Part shown: piece after piece, positions 43,649 through 51,284 of the stretch
Layout of the letters: each line of letters starts with the position of its first letter
How positions within the stretch are numbered: the first letter of the stretch is position 1
Made by a program: the position numbers and the translations under genes
Notes under the pieces: generated by a model
Database searches by the model: none
Seen by the model: only the letters and a program-made list of their open reading frames with translations
Told to the model about the DNA's origin: nothing
Assembly (NCBI GenBank): GCA_016721845.1
Contig: JADKHK010000008.1
Coordinates: 168,460 to 232,459, forward strand
DNA: 64,000 nucleotides
Source: Lysobacterales bacterium
GTDB taxonomy: Bacteria > Pseudomonadota > Gammaproteobacteria > Xanthomonadales > Ahniellaceae
Direction: 5' to 3'

Positions 43649-44332
43649 TTGGCCTCGGTCGCCACGGAAGCGCCGCTCTTGCTCGACGCCCGACTGCGTT
43701 TCCCTGTCCACGCGCTCCCCGACGAGCGCGTGGTCTGGGTCGGCATCGCGGTCGGTGTCGCCTACATCGCCGCGATGATGAGGGTCATGGTCGGCATCGG
43801 CTTGATCGTGCTGGTGTTGACCATGCCGTTGTGGGGAATGGCCATTGGCGGCGACGACCGCTGTCGGGTGCCCGTCGATTCCGAAGGCAAGGCCGCCAGA
43901 TATCGCGATTGCACGGCTCAGGAGCGGGTTGAGGACATCGAGTTTCGACGAACGCTGTGGCGCAAGGCGATCCATCTCGGTGCGGGCGGATTCGGAGTCG
44001 TCGCAATCGGGAGCGGATTGGCGTTGCTGCTCCGCAGGCGGCATCTGGTCTATGTCGTGACCAATGAACGCGTTGTAGTGCAGGATGGCTACCTCGGCAT
44101 TCGCCTGGACACCATCGACCTGGATCATGTCGTGTCGATCACCGCAAAGGCGGACTGGATCGACCGCTGGTGTCGCATCAAGTCGGTCAGCGTGACCGTG
44201 CCGGGCCAGAAGGCTGCAATCTTGCCACGGGGCGCGATGCTCGCGAACGCGATCGAACTGTGGGGGCTGCCGGAGAACGATCCGGCGTTGTCGCAGCTGC
44301 TCAACGTGTGGCTGCCGCGATCGCGCGGCTAG
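43649..44332 (+). CDS. PH-domain (bPH-like) membrane protein
   Basis: The protein has 227 residues from TTG 43649, the only start consistent with an AGGAGG 7-12 nt upstream that overlaps the EF-G2 stop region. Two transmembrane helices (about 29-64 and 108-127) enclose a periplasmic-looking loop with two Cys (DDRCRVPVDSEGKAARYRDCT). The C-terminal part (about 132-215, HLVYVVTNERVVVQDGYLGIRLDTIDLDHVVSI) is a bacterial PH-like domain. Its last four bases CTAG are shared with the stop of the convergent GlsB gene. No function is known. Confidence 0.8.
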   Translation: MASVATEAPLLLDARLRFPVHALPDERVVWVGIAVGVAYIAAMMRVMVGIGLIVLVLTMPLWGMAIGGDDRCRVPVDSEGKAARYRDCTAQERVEDIEFRRTLWRKAIHLGAGGFGVVAIGSGLALLLRRRHLVYVVTNERVVVQDGYLGIRLDTIDLDHVVSITAKADWIDRWCRIKSVSVTVPGQKAAILPRGAMLANAIELWGLPENDPALSQLLNVWLPRSRG

Positions 44333-44580
44333 GCGCGCTTGATCACCCGGATCAGCGCGATCAGGAGGACGGCGCCAAGGGTGGCGCTGAGAATGGCACC
44401 GAGAATCCCGCTCGGCAGGAATCCGAAGCGGCCGAAGACGAAACCGCCGACGAACGCACCGACGACGCCGACCACGATATTGCCAACCAGACCGAAGCCG
44501 CCGCCGCGGATCAGTTGGCCGGCGAGCCAGCCGGCGATCGCGCCGATGACGAGGAAGATCAGCAGACTTTCGATGGTCAC
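44329..44580 (-). CDS. GlsB/YeaQ/YmgE family stress-response membrane protein
   Basis: The protein has 83 residues from GTG 44580, which overlaps the upstream response-regulator stop as GTGA and has GGAG 8-10 nt upstream. Three hydrophobic helices contain the Gly-rich transglycosylase-associated pattern AGWLAGQLIRGGGFGLVGNIVVGVVGAFVGGFVFG. Members are small inner-membrane proteins induced by general stress. Coupling with a receiver protein is notable but may only reflect operon packing. The stop codon overlaps that of the convergent PH gene. Confidence 0.93.
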   Translation of the reverse strand: MTIESLLIFLVIGAIAGWLAGQLIRGGGFGLVGNIVVGVVGAFVGGFVFGRFGFLPSGILGAILSATLGAVLLIALIRVIKRA

Positions 44581-45134
44581 GGCGGAGCTCCGAAATTCGG
44601 ATTGGTGGCCGCCGCGGCAAAGCGCTTCGGAACCTTGTCGTCGTCGAGCAGTCGTTCGATGCGCGCGAACAATTCCGGTCGCGAGAACGGCTTCTTCATG
44701 AAGTCGTCGGCACCGATGCGCTGTGCGTAGAACTGTTCGGTCGCCTGCTCGTTGCCGCTCATCATGATCACCGGAATCTGCTTGGTGCCGGGTTCGCGGC
44801 GCAAGGTGCGCAGTGCGGTGAACCCGTTCATGCCGGGCAGCACGATGTCGAGAAAGATCAGGTCGGGACGTTCCTGACGCGCGATCTGGATGCCGGCCTC
44901 GGCCGTTTCCGCTTCGAGCACGAGGTACTGGTTCTGTTCGAGATAGCGACGCAAGACCGCGAGCACGGTCGTCGAGTCGTCGATCACCAGGACCCGGGTG
45001 CCTTCGCGGGCGCCGACGCGATCGGATTCGCGTCGCTCCGACCCTTTCCGCACGGGCGTCGACGCGCCGGCTGCAGCCGGGCGAGGCGTGTTGCCGCCGC
45101 CGAACAGCCGCTTCAGAAAACCGAAAGGATTCAT
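44577..45134 (-). CDS. PilG/PilH-like single-domain response regulator
   Basis: The protein has 185 residues. An N-terminal basic segment, MNPFGFLKRLFGGGN, with a Pro/Ala linker to about residue 45, could act as a weak membrane-binding amphipathic helix. The receiver domain (about 47-165) has VLVIDDSTTV, acceptor Asp in LIFLDIVLPGMNG, VIMMSGNEQ and the Lys in FMKKPFSRPELF. There is no output domain. The DDSTT opening is shared with twitching/chemosensory receivers (PilG, PilH). The cognate kinase is not in the window. It is coupled (GTGA) to GlsB. Confidence 0.87.
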   Translation of the reverse strand: MNPFGFLKRLFGGGNTPRPAAAGASTPVRKGSERRESDRVGAREGTRVLVIDDSTTVLAVLRRYLEQNQYLVLEAETAEAGIQIARQERPDLIFLDIVLPGMNGFTALRTLRREPGTKQIPVIMMSGNEQATEQFYAQRIGADDFMKKPFSRPELFARIERLLDDDKVPKRFAAAATNPNFGAPP

Positions 45135-45251
45135 CCAACGCCCCCGATGACCATCATTCTTCCTGCCGGACGACCGGCGGACCCGTCGTGCGGGCCGCGC
45201 CAGTGTCTCAGAGCGGCCGGTCCGGTCGCAATCGGAATCGGGCAGCTGGCG

Positions 45252-47015
45252 TCATTTGACACCGTGCATGCCCCGATTCAGGAACGGCACGGCGACGAAG
45301 GCGATGGCGGCGCAGACCAGCCCGCCGACGGTGAGTTGCCAGAAATAGTCGCCATAAGTGTTGGCTGCGTTGACCCAGGCCTCGGTGTGCTCGACCACGG
45401 CGCCGCTGTCCTCGATCGAGGCGAGGGTGCCGAGCTTGGCGGCCAGCAGTTCCGAGAACGCGGTCGCGAGGAACCAGGTGCCCATCATCAGGCTGACCAC
45501 GCGTGCCACCGACAGCTTGGTCACGGCCGACAATCCGACCGGGTACAGGCAGATCTCGCCGATCTGCAGCACGCCATAGGCCAGCACCAGCCACCACACG
45601 CTCGACCAGGTGCCGGTTTCCGCCGCGGCACGGGCCGCCAGCATCAGCGGTACGAACGACAGTGCGCCGAACAGCAGGCCGAGTGCGGTCTTGGTCGGCG
45701 TGCCGGGGTTCAGCCCACGCTGGTCGAGCCACGCCCAGAGCAGGGACAGGGTAGGCGCCAGGCTCAGGATGAACACGCCGGAGATGAAGGTCAGCGATCC
45801 CGCCGTCTGTGGTTGCAGCACGATGATGCCGATCACCAGCAGCATGGTCACGACCGATGCGATCAGAAACAGGGCCGTGGGCGCCTTCGTGCCCGGTGCG
45901 CGGTCCTGCCATTCGCTGCAGAGCACGAACGCGGCCGGCATCAGTAGCGTGGCGACGACGAAGTAGGACAGCGGCAGACCGCCCTGCACGATCATCGACG
46001 GGAAGAAGTCCTTGGTCAGGATGCGGTCGGTGAACACCACCCAGGAACCGTAGGTCTGCTCGTACAGGGTGTAGAAGATCAGCGCGAAGAAGATCAGCAG
46101 CATCAGCGCGATCATCTGGTGGCGTTCGGTCGACGTGCATTCGCGCAACACGAAGCGGGCGAACCAGATCAGCACGACCGTCAGCACGGCCAGCATCAGC
46201 ATTTGAGCGAGGGTCAGGTCGAGTCCGATATCGAGCGTGAAGGCATCGTTTCCGGTGGCCCACATCAAGGCCGCAATGGGCGCCAGCCCGAGCAGCGAAC
46301 CGAGATAGATCGCCCATTCCCGGCGCAGCCCGGCAAAGACCGGCTCGCGCAGTTTTTCCGGTGCGCTCGCTTCGGCGTGGCCGTCGAGATACTTCTGGCC
46401 CCAGATGAACATCGCGAGGCCGGCAATCATGCCGATGCCGGCGGCACCGAAGCCGTACTTCCATCCGTAGGTTTCACCCAGCACGCCGCAAACCAGAGAG
46501 GCCAGCATCGCGCCGAGGTTGATGCCGGCATAGAACAGCGAGAAACCGGCGTCGCGGCGCGGGTCGCCTTCCGGATACAGCTTGCCGACGATCACCGAGA
46601 TGTTCGGCTTGAGAAAGCCGACGCCCATGATGATCAGCGCCAGCGAGAAGTAGAACACCCACAGGGCTGCGGTATCGCGCACCACGGTCTCGCCGACCTT
46701 GCGCGCGGCCTCGCCCTCGAAGGCCATGCCGAGATGGCCGAGCACCAGCAGCACGCCACCGAAGATCACCGCCTTGCGCAGTCCGAGGTAGCGGTCCGCG
46801 AGCAGGCCGCCGATCACCGGAATGCAGTAGACGAGTCCGCCATACGCACCGAGCAGATTCAGGCCGCCGGTATCGCCGAACAGGTGGTACTTGGTCAGGT
46901 ACAGCAGCAACAGCGCCTTCATGCCGTAGAACGAGAAGCGCTCCCACATCTCGGTGAAGAAACAGATGTAGACGCCCTTCGGATGGCCGAGGAAGTCGGC
47001 GCTCGTGCTGCTCAT
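45252..47015 (-). CDS. POT/PTR family peptide:H+ symporter
   Basis: The protein has 587 residues from ATG 47015 (MSSTSADFLGHPKGVYICFFTEMWERFSFYG); the longer frame to 47246 adds unrelated residues. It has the POT signature ExxERFxxYG (EMWERFSFYG at about 22-31) and the second PTR2 motif FSLFYAGINLGAML. About 14 transmembrane helices are visible, with a longer central cytosolic linker (YLDGHAEASAPEKLREPVF). It imports di- and tripeptides driven by the proton gradient. It is divergent from a secreted S9 peptidase (139 nt between starts), so extracellular or periplasmic peptide release and uptake may be linked. Confidence 0.93.
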   Translation of the reverse strand: MSSTSADFLGHPKGVYICFFTEMWERFSFYGMKALLLLYLTKYHLFGDTGGLNLLGAYGGLVYCIPVIGGLLADRYLGLRKAVIFGGVLLVLGHLGMAFEGEAARKVGETVVRDTAALWVFYFSLALIIMGVGFLKPNISVIVGKLYPEGDPRRDAGFSLFYAGINLGAMLASLVCGVLGETYGWKYGFGAAGIGMIAGLAMFIWGQKYLDGHAEASAPEKLREPVFAGLRREWAIYLGSLLGLAPIAALMWATGNDAFTLDIGLDLTLAQMLMLAVLTVVLIWFARFVLRECTSTERHQMIALMLLIFFALIFYTLYEQTYGSWVVFTDRILTKDFFPSMIVQGGLPLSYFVVATLLMPAAFVLCSEWQDRAPGTKAPTALFLIASVVTMLLVIGIIVLQPQTAGSLTFISGVFILSLAPTLSLLWAWLDQRGLNPGTPTKTALGLLFGALSFVPLMLAARAAAETGTWSSVWWLVLAYGVLQIGEICLYPVGLSAVTKLSVARVVSLMMGTWFLATAFSELLAAKLGTLASIEDSGAVVEHTEAWVNAANTYGDYFWQLTVGGLVCAAIAFVAVPFLNRGMHGVK

Positions 47016-47154
47016 CGCAAGTCCTTGATCAGATTCCGGGAACCGGAGTCGCGGGAGTATGCCCGCCACGGCTTGACCACGGCCAGTCCCGTAGCGCTTG
47101 GTGACCGGGCCGCGCGCGACTACGATGCCGGTCCCGCTCGTCAGGAGTTGTCCC

Positions 47155-49203
47155 ATGCGTGTGTTCGCCCTCGGCGCGTTGGCGCTGGTTGCAGCCGGAT
47201 CGGCCTTTGCCGAACCGCGCGGCTTCGATGTCAACGACCTCGTCAATCTCGATCGTGTTGCCGATCCGCGGATTTCGCCGGACGGTCGCCAGGTCGCCTT
47301 CCAGCTGCGCGAAACCGACTACGCGGCCAACAAGGGCCTGCAAAGCCTGTGGCTGGTGCCGGCGAATGCCTCGGCGCCGCCGCGACGCCTGACCGCAAAG
47401 GGCGTGACCTCGGTCGGTCCGCGCTGGTCGCGCGATGGCCAGTCGATCTATTTCCTGTCGCCGCGTTCCGGTTCGATGCAGGTCTGGAAACTGGCCCTGA
47501 ACGGCGGCGAGGCGGCGCAGGTCACCGACTATCCGCTCGATGTCGGCACCTTCCAGCTGTCGCCGACCGGTGCGCAGATCGCGCTGACCTTCGAGGTCTA
47601 CACCGATTGCGACACGCTGGACTGCAGCAAGAAGCGCCTCGATGAGGTCGCAGCGACCAAGGCCAGCGGCAAGGTCTTCGACAAGCTGTTCATCCGCCAC
47701 TGGGACACCTGGAGTGATGGACGCCGCAGCCAGCTGTTCGTGGCCGATCTGGCGGCCGACGGCCGTGCCGAAGCAGCACCGGCCTGGGTCAGCAAGGGCA
47801 TCGATGGCGACGTGCCGAGCAAACCCTTCGGTGACGAAACCGAATATGCGTTTGCGCCGGATGGCCAGAGCCTGGTGTTCTCGGCCCGCATCGCCGGCAA
47901 GACCGAGGCCTGGAGCACCAATTTCGACCTCTTCACGGTGCCTGCGGATGGCAGTCTGGCCCCGGCCAACCTGACCGCGGCCAACCCGGCCTGGGACAGC
48001 TATCCGCTGTTCTCGCGTGACGGCAAGACGCTGTACTACCTTGCGATGAGTCGTGCCGGCTTCGAAGCCGACCGCTTCCAGATCAAGGCGCGTGACATCG
48101 GCACCGGCGCCACTCGCGATATCGCGACCGATTGGGATCGCTCGCCCGGTCCGCTGCAGATATCCGCCGATGGCCGCACCCTGTACGCGACTGCGGACTC
48201 CGACGGCGAGCATCCGCTGTTCGCGATCGACGTGAAGTCGGGCAAGGCCACGGACCTGACCGGTGCCGGCAACATCGCCGCGTTCTCGGCCGGTCCGAAT
48301 GGCGTCGTGTTCGCGCGCGATACGCTGACGTCGCCGGCGCACCTGTTCGCGCGCAATGCGAAGAATGCCGGCGAGACCCGACTGACGAATTTCAATGCCG
48401 ACCGGTTGGCGGGTGTCAGCATGGGCGCCCCCGAATTCTTCGACTTCAAAGGCTGGAACGACGAGCGTGTCGAAGGCTACGTCGTGAAGCCGTGGAACTA
48501 CGAAGCCGGCAAGAAGTATCCGATCGCCTTCCTCGTGCATGGCGGCCCTCAGGGCGCGTTCGGCAATGACTGGCATTACCGCTGGAATCCGCAGACCTAT
48601 GCCGGCGCAGGCTTCGCCGTGATCGCGATCAACTTCCACGGTTCGACCGGCTACGGCCAGAAGTTCACCGACGCGATCTCCGGCGACTGGGGCGGCAAGC
48701 CGCTCGAGGACCTGAAGAAGGGCATGGCCGCGGCAGTCGCGAAGTACGACTGGTTGAACGGCGACAAGGCCTGCGCGCTCGGCGGTTCCTACGGCGGCTA
48801 CATGATGAACTGGATCGCGGGCAACTGGAACGACGGCTTCGATTGCCTGGTGTCGCATGCCTCGATCTTCGACAACCGATTCATGAGCTACAGCACCGAA
48901 GAACTGTGGTTCGACGAATGGGAAATGCAAGGGTCGCATTTCGAGAGGCCGGAGAATTTCGAACGCCACAACCCGATCAACCACATCAAGGACTGGAAGA
49001 CGCCGACCCTGGTCGTGCATGGTGCACTCGACTATCGCGTGCCGGTCGAGGAAGGCATTGCACTGTTCACTGCACTGCAGCGTCGCGGCATCGAGTCCAA
49101 GTTCCTGTTCTTCCCGGACGAGAACCACTGGGTGCTGAAGCCGCACAACTCGGTGCAGTGGCACAACGAAGTGAACGCCTGGCTGAAGGCGCACTTGCAG
49201 TAA
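47155..49203 (+). CDS. Secreted S9 family prolyl-oligopeptidase-type peptidase
   Basis: The protein has 682 residues from ATG 47155, with AGGAG 8 nt upstream and a signal peptide at 1-19 (ALGALALVAAGSAFA). A WD40/PD40-like beta-propeller covers about 30-420 (VADPRISPDGRQVAFQLRE; VGPRWSRDGQSIYFLS). The alpha/beta-hydrolase domain has the catalytic triad Ser545 in GGSYGGYM, Asp626 in HGALDYRVP and His658 in DENHWVLKP. This is the dipeptidyl/acylaminoacyl peptidase (S9B/S9C) architecture. It releases dipeptides or acyl amino acids in the periplasm. It is next to, and divergent from, a peptide transporter. Confidence 0.93.
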   Translation: MRVFALGALALVAAGSAFAEPRGFDVNDLVNLDRVADPRISPDGRQVAFQLRETDYAANKGLQSLWLVPANASAPPRRLTAKGVTSVGPRWSRDGQSIYFLSPRSGSMQVWKLALNGGEAAQVTDYPLDVGTFQLSPTGAQIALTFEVYTDCDTLDCSKKRLDEVAATKASGKVFDKLFIRHWDTWSDGRRSQLFVADLAADGRAEAAPAWVSKGIDGDVPSKPFGDETEYAFAPDGQSLVFSARIAGKTEAWSTNFDLFTVPADGSLAPANLTAANPAWDSYPLFSRDGKTLYYLAMSRAGFEADRFQIKARDIGTGATRDIATDWDRSPGPLQISADGRTLYATADSDGEHPLFAIDVKSGKATDLTGAGNIAAFSAGPNGVVFARDTLTSPAHLFARNAKNAGETRLTNFNADRLAGVSMGAPEFFDFKGWNDERVEGYVVKPWNYEAGKKYPIAFLVHGGPQGAFGNDWHYRWNPQTYAGAGFAVIAINFHGSTGYGQKFTDAISGDWGGKPLEDLKKGMAAAVAKYDWLNGDKACALGGSYGGYMMNWIAGNWNDGFDCLVSHASIFDNRFMSYSTEELWFDEWEMQGSHFERPENFERHNPINHIKDWKTPTLVVHGALDYRVPVEEGIALFTALQRRGIESKFLFFPDENHWVLKPHNSVQWHNEVNAWLKAHLQ

Positions 49204-49229
49204 TCCTTACGCCGGATCGCTGGAACACG

Positions 49230-49249
49230 ACGGGGCCGCGAGGCCCCGT
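49230..49249 (+). terminator. Terminator after the S9 peptidase
   Basis: The stem ACGGGGCC / GGCCCCGT with a GCGA tetraloop lies 27 nt after the stop and is followed by a T-rich TGTCGTTCTT. It is a good GC-rich hairpin with an imperfect T tract. Confidence 0.65.
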
Positions 49250-49337
49250 TGTCGTTCTTGAGAATGGATGTTTCGACGCGTTGAAACATTCGGAGTCTAG
49301 GCCTACACTGGTCGCCACGAGAGACGTGAGGTTGGTC

Positions 49338-49595
49338 ATGGGCGCCAAGGCGGAGTTGAAGATCCAGAACTGGGGCAACAACCTTGCGGTCCGCATTCCT
49401 GCGGCCCTGGCGAAGGCGGCGCGCGTGACCAGTGGGCAGGAAGTCACTGTCGAAGTGCTCGACGGCAATATCGTCGTGAAGCCGCAAGGACGGCCGCCAC
49501 GCTTGACCTTGGCCCAGAAGCTGAAGGCTTTCGATCCGAAGCTTCACGGTGGAGAAGTGATGTCGGATGCACCGGTTGGCAGGGAATTCCGCTAA
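49338..49595 (+). CDS. mazE: MazE-like antitoxin (AbrB/SpoVT swapped-hairpin)
   Basis: The protein has 85 residues from ATG 49338. The N-terminal DNA-binding domain follows the MazE pattern: KIQNWGNNLAVRIPAALAKAARVTSGQEVTVEVLDGNIVVKP at about 8-49. The C-terminal tail (about 50-85) contains LTLAQKLKAFDPKLHGGE, the flexible part that wraps the toxin. It neutralises the adjacent MazF and should autorepress the pair. It overlaps the toxin start by 1 nt (TAATG), the classic antitoxin-first coupling. Confidence 0.93.
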   Translation: MGAKAELKIQNWGNNLAVRIPAALAKAARVTSGQEVTVEVLDGNIVVKPQGRPPRLTLAQKLKAFDPKLHGGEVMSDAPVGREFR

Positions 49596-49960
49596 TGGTT
49601 GCGCGCTGGGTGCCGGCGCGGGGAGACATCATCTGGATCGACTACGACCCGCAGGCCGGACGCGAGATGAGATCGAGGCATCCGATGTTGGTGCTTTCGC
49701 CGACATCCGTAAACGACCGCACCAGCATCGTCATCGGCCTGCCGATGAGCAGCCAGGACTACAACGCCACCAACCCGTTTGCGGTATGCATGGTCGGCAG
49801 CGACGGAAAAGCCGGATACATCCTCGTGAACCAACCCAAGTCGTTCGATTGGCGCATTCGCCGCGCCAAGGCGCATCCATGGAAACGCGCGCCGGATGAT
49901 GTGTTCGATCTCGCCTGCGCCGAGTTGAACCAGATCATCGCGATTGGTGCGGGAGACTGA
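49595..49960 (+). CDS. mazF: MazF/PemK family mRNA interferase toxin
   Basis: The protein has 121 residues. PemK fold signatures are RGDIIWIDYDPQAGREMRSRHPMLVLSP (about 9-36), with the conserved Arg-Arg/His-Pro loop, and the TSIVIGLPMSS strand at about 42-52. NQPKSFDWRIRRAKAH supplies the RNA-binding basic surface. It cleaves RNA at short sequence motifs when freed from MazE. It ends 15 nt from the convergent DAHP synthase stop. Confidence 0.95.
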   Translation: MVARWVPARGDIIWIDYDPQAGREMRSRHPMLVLSPTSVNDRTSIVIGLPMSSQDYNATNPFAVCMVGSDGKAGYILVNQPKSFDWRIRRAKAHPWKRAPDDVFDLACAELNQIIAIGAGD

Positions 49961-49975
49961 TGTGCTGCGGACAAA

Positions 49976-51064
49976 TCAACCCGTCCGCCGCTGCCGCACC
50001 GCCACCGCCAGGTCCTCCAGCAGCGTTTCGGTGTGTGCGAAGCCGATGCAGGCGTCGGTGATGGAGACGCCGTAGGCCAGTGGCTGGCCGGGCACGAGAT
50101 CCTGACGACCTTCGTGCAGATGGCTTTCGATCATCACGCCGACGACGCGGCGATCGCCGCCCGCGAGCTGTGCGGCCACGTCGGCAGCGACCTCGATCTG
50201 GCGCGCGAACTGCTTGCTCGAATTGGCGTGCGAGCAATCGATCATGACGCGCTCGGCGAGGCCTGCGCCTCTCAGTTCCGCGCAGGCTGCGGCGACGTGC
50301 GTGGTGTCGTAGTTCGGCTGCTTGCCGCCGCGCAGGATGACGTGGCAATCGCGATTGCCTTCGGTGGCGACGATGGCCGAGTGGCCGCCCTTGGTCACCG
50401 AAAGGAAGTGGTGCGGCGCGGCTGCAGCCTTGATCGCATCCACGGCGATGCGAATGTTGCCGTCGGTGCCGTTCTTGAACCCGACCGGACACGACAGGCC
50501 CGACGCCAACTGGCGATGCGACTGGCTTTCGGTGGTGCGCGCACCGATCGCCCCCCAGCTGATCAGGTCGGCGATGTACTGCGGCGAGATCAGGTCCAGG
50601 TATTCGGTGGCGGCCGGCAATCCCATCTCGTTGATGTCGAGCAGCAGGCGACGCGCCTGGCGCAGGCCGGTGTTGATGTCGAAGCTGTCGTCGAGGTGCG
50701 GATCATTGATCCATCCCTTCCAGCCCACAGTCGTCCGCGGCTTCTCGAAGTACACGCGCATCACGATCTCGAGATCGGCCTCGAGCCGGGCGCGCAGTGT
50801 CGCGAGCCGTTCGGCGTATTCGAGTGCCGCCCGGGCGTCGTGGATGGAGCAGGGACCGACCACGACCAGCAGGCGATCGTCTTCACCCTGAAGAATGCGG
50901 TGGGCGGCGACTCGCGACGCGGACGTGGTTTCCGCAGCCCGCGCCGAGCAAGGAAATTCGCGCACCAGATGGGCCGGCGGCGACAATTCGCGGATCGCGC
51001 GGATGCGCAGGTCGTCGGTGGCCGGAGCGGTCGTCGTGCTGACCAGTTTCAGGGATGTCGTCAT
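49976..51064 (-). CDS. aroG: Class I 3-deoxy-7-phosphoheptulonate (DAHP) synthase
   Basis: The protein has 362 residues from ATG 51064 (MTTSLKLVST), with GAGGAG 8-10 nt upstream. It is an AroAI-alpha (AroFGH-like) enzyme: VVVGPCSIHD, the PEP/E4P-binding YFEKPRTTVGWKGWINDPHLD, GFKNGTDG, GGKQPNYDT, DCSHANSSK with metal ligands, and GVSITDACIGF. It catalyses the first shikimate-pathway step. The leader upstream contains an aromatic-rich leader peptide and an intrinsic terminator, so it is probably controlled by attenuation as well as by feedback. The symbol aroG is used generically; isozyme specificity cannot be told from the sequence. Confidence 0.94.
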   Translation of the reverse strand: MTTSLKLVSTTTAPATDDLRIRAIRELSPPAHLVREFPCSARAAETTSASRVAAHRILQGEDDRLLVVVGPCSIHDARAALEYAERLATLRARLEADLEIVMRVYFEKPRTTVGWKGWINDPHLDDSFDINTGLRQARRLLLDINEMGLPAATEYLDLISPQYIADLISWGAIGARTTESQSHRQLASGLSCPVGFKNGTDGNIRIAVDAIKAAAAPHHFLSVTKGGHSAIVATEGNRDCHVILRGGKQPNYDTTHVAAACAELRGAGLAERVMIDCSHANSSKQFARQIEVAADVAAQLAGGDRRVVGVMIESHLHEGRQDLVPGQPLAYGVSITDACIGFAHTETLLEDLAVAVRQRRTG

Positions 51065-51101
51065 GGCGCTACTCCTCGGGATTCGGTTCCCGGCGGCCAT
51101 G

Positions 51102-51130
51102 AAAAAACCGCCAGGTTCGCTGGCGGTTTT
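51102..51130 (-). terminator. Attenuator terminator in the DAHP synthase leader
   Basis: On the minus strand the 11-bp stem AAAACCGCCAG / CTGGCGGTTTT with a CGAAC loop is followed by six T. It lies 37 nt before the aroG start and 20 nt after the stop of the leader peptide. It would end transcription unless ribosome stalling on the leader peptide changes the fold. Confidence 0.88.
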
Positions 51131-51150
51131 CGAAGGTTCGGATGCTGGTC

Positions 51151-51231
51151 TTATGCGCGCACCGGTCTGCCTTCCACCGCCCTGAGGCTCGGAAAGTAGG
51201 ACCAATAAAAATAGGTTGCGGCGCGATGCAT
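51151..51231 (-). CDS. Aromatic-rich leader peptide of the DAHP synthase attenuator
   Basis: This is a 26-codon reading frame starting MHRAAT, with YFYWSYF at residues 7-13: three Tyr, two Phe and one Trp within seven codons. It ends at TAA 51151, 20 nt before the intrinsic terminator and 86 nt before the DAHP synthase start. Scarcity of any charged aromatic tRNA should stall the ribosome there and favour read-through into aroG. A 7-nt element AGGUUCG just upstream of the start is complementary to CGAACCU copies both before and inside the terminator loop, a possible antiterminator pairing. Its small size puts it below usual gene-calling limits. Confidence 0.82.
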   Translation of the reverse strand: MHRAATYFYWSYFPSLRAVEGRPVRA

Positions 51232-51284
51232 GGCTCGAACCTATCAGCAGGTTGCGCGAGCGTGCAAGTCGGGCCGACGCCGGT

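Noticed and set aside
51240..51267. Promoter-like TTGCAC / GATAGG pair before the leader peptide
   Set aside because: The implied transcript start would fall on the leader ATG itself, leaving no ribosome site, and both boxes match only three of six consensus bases.
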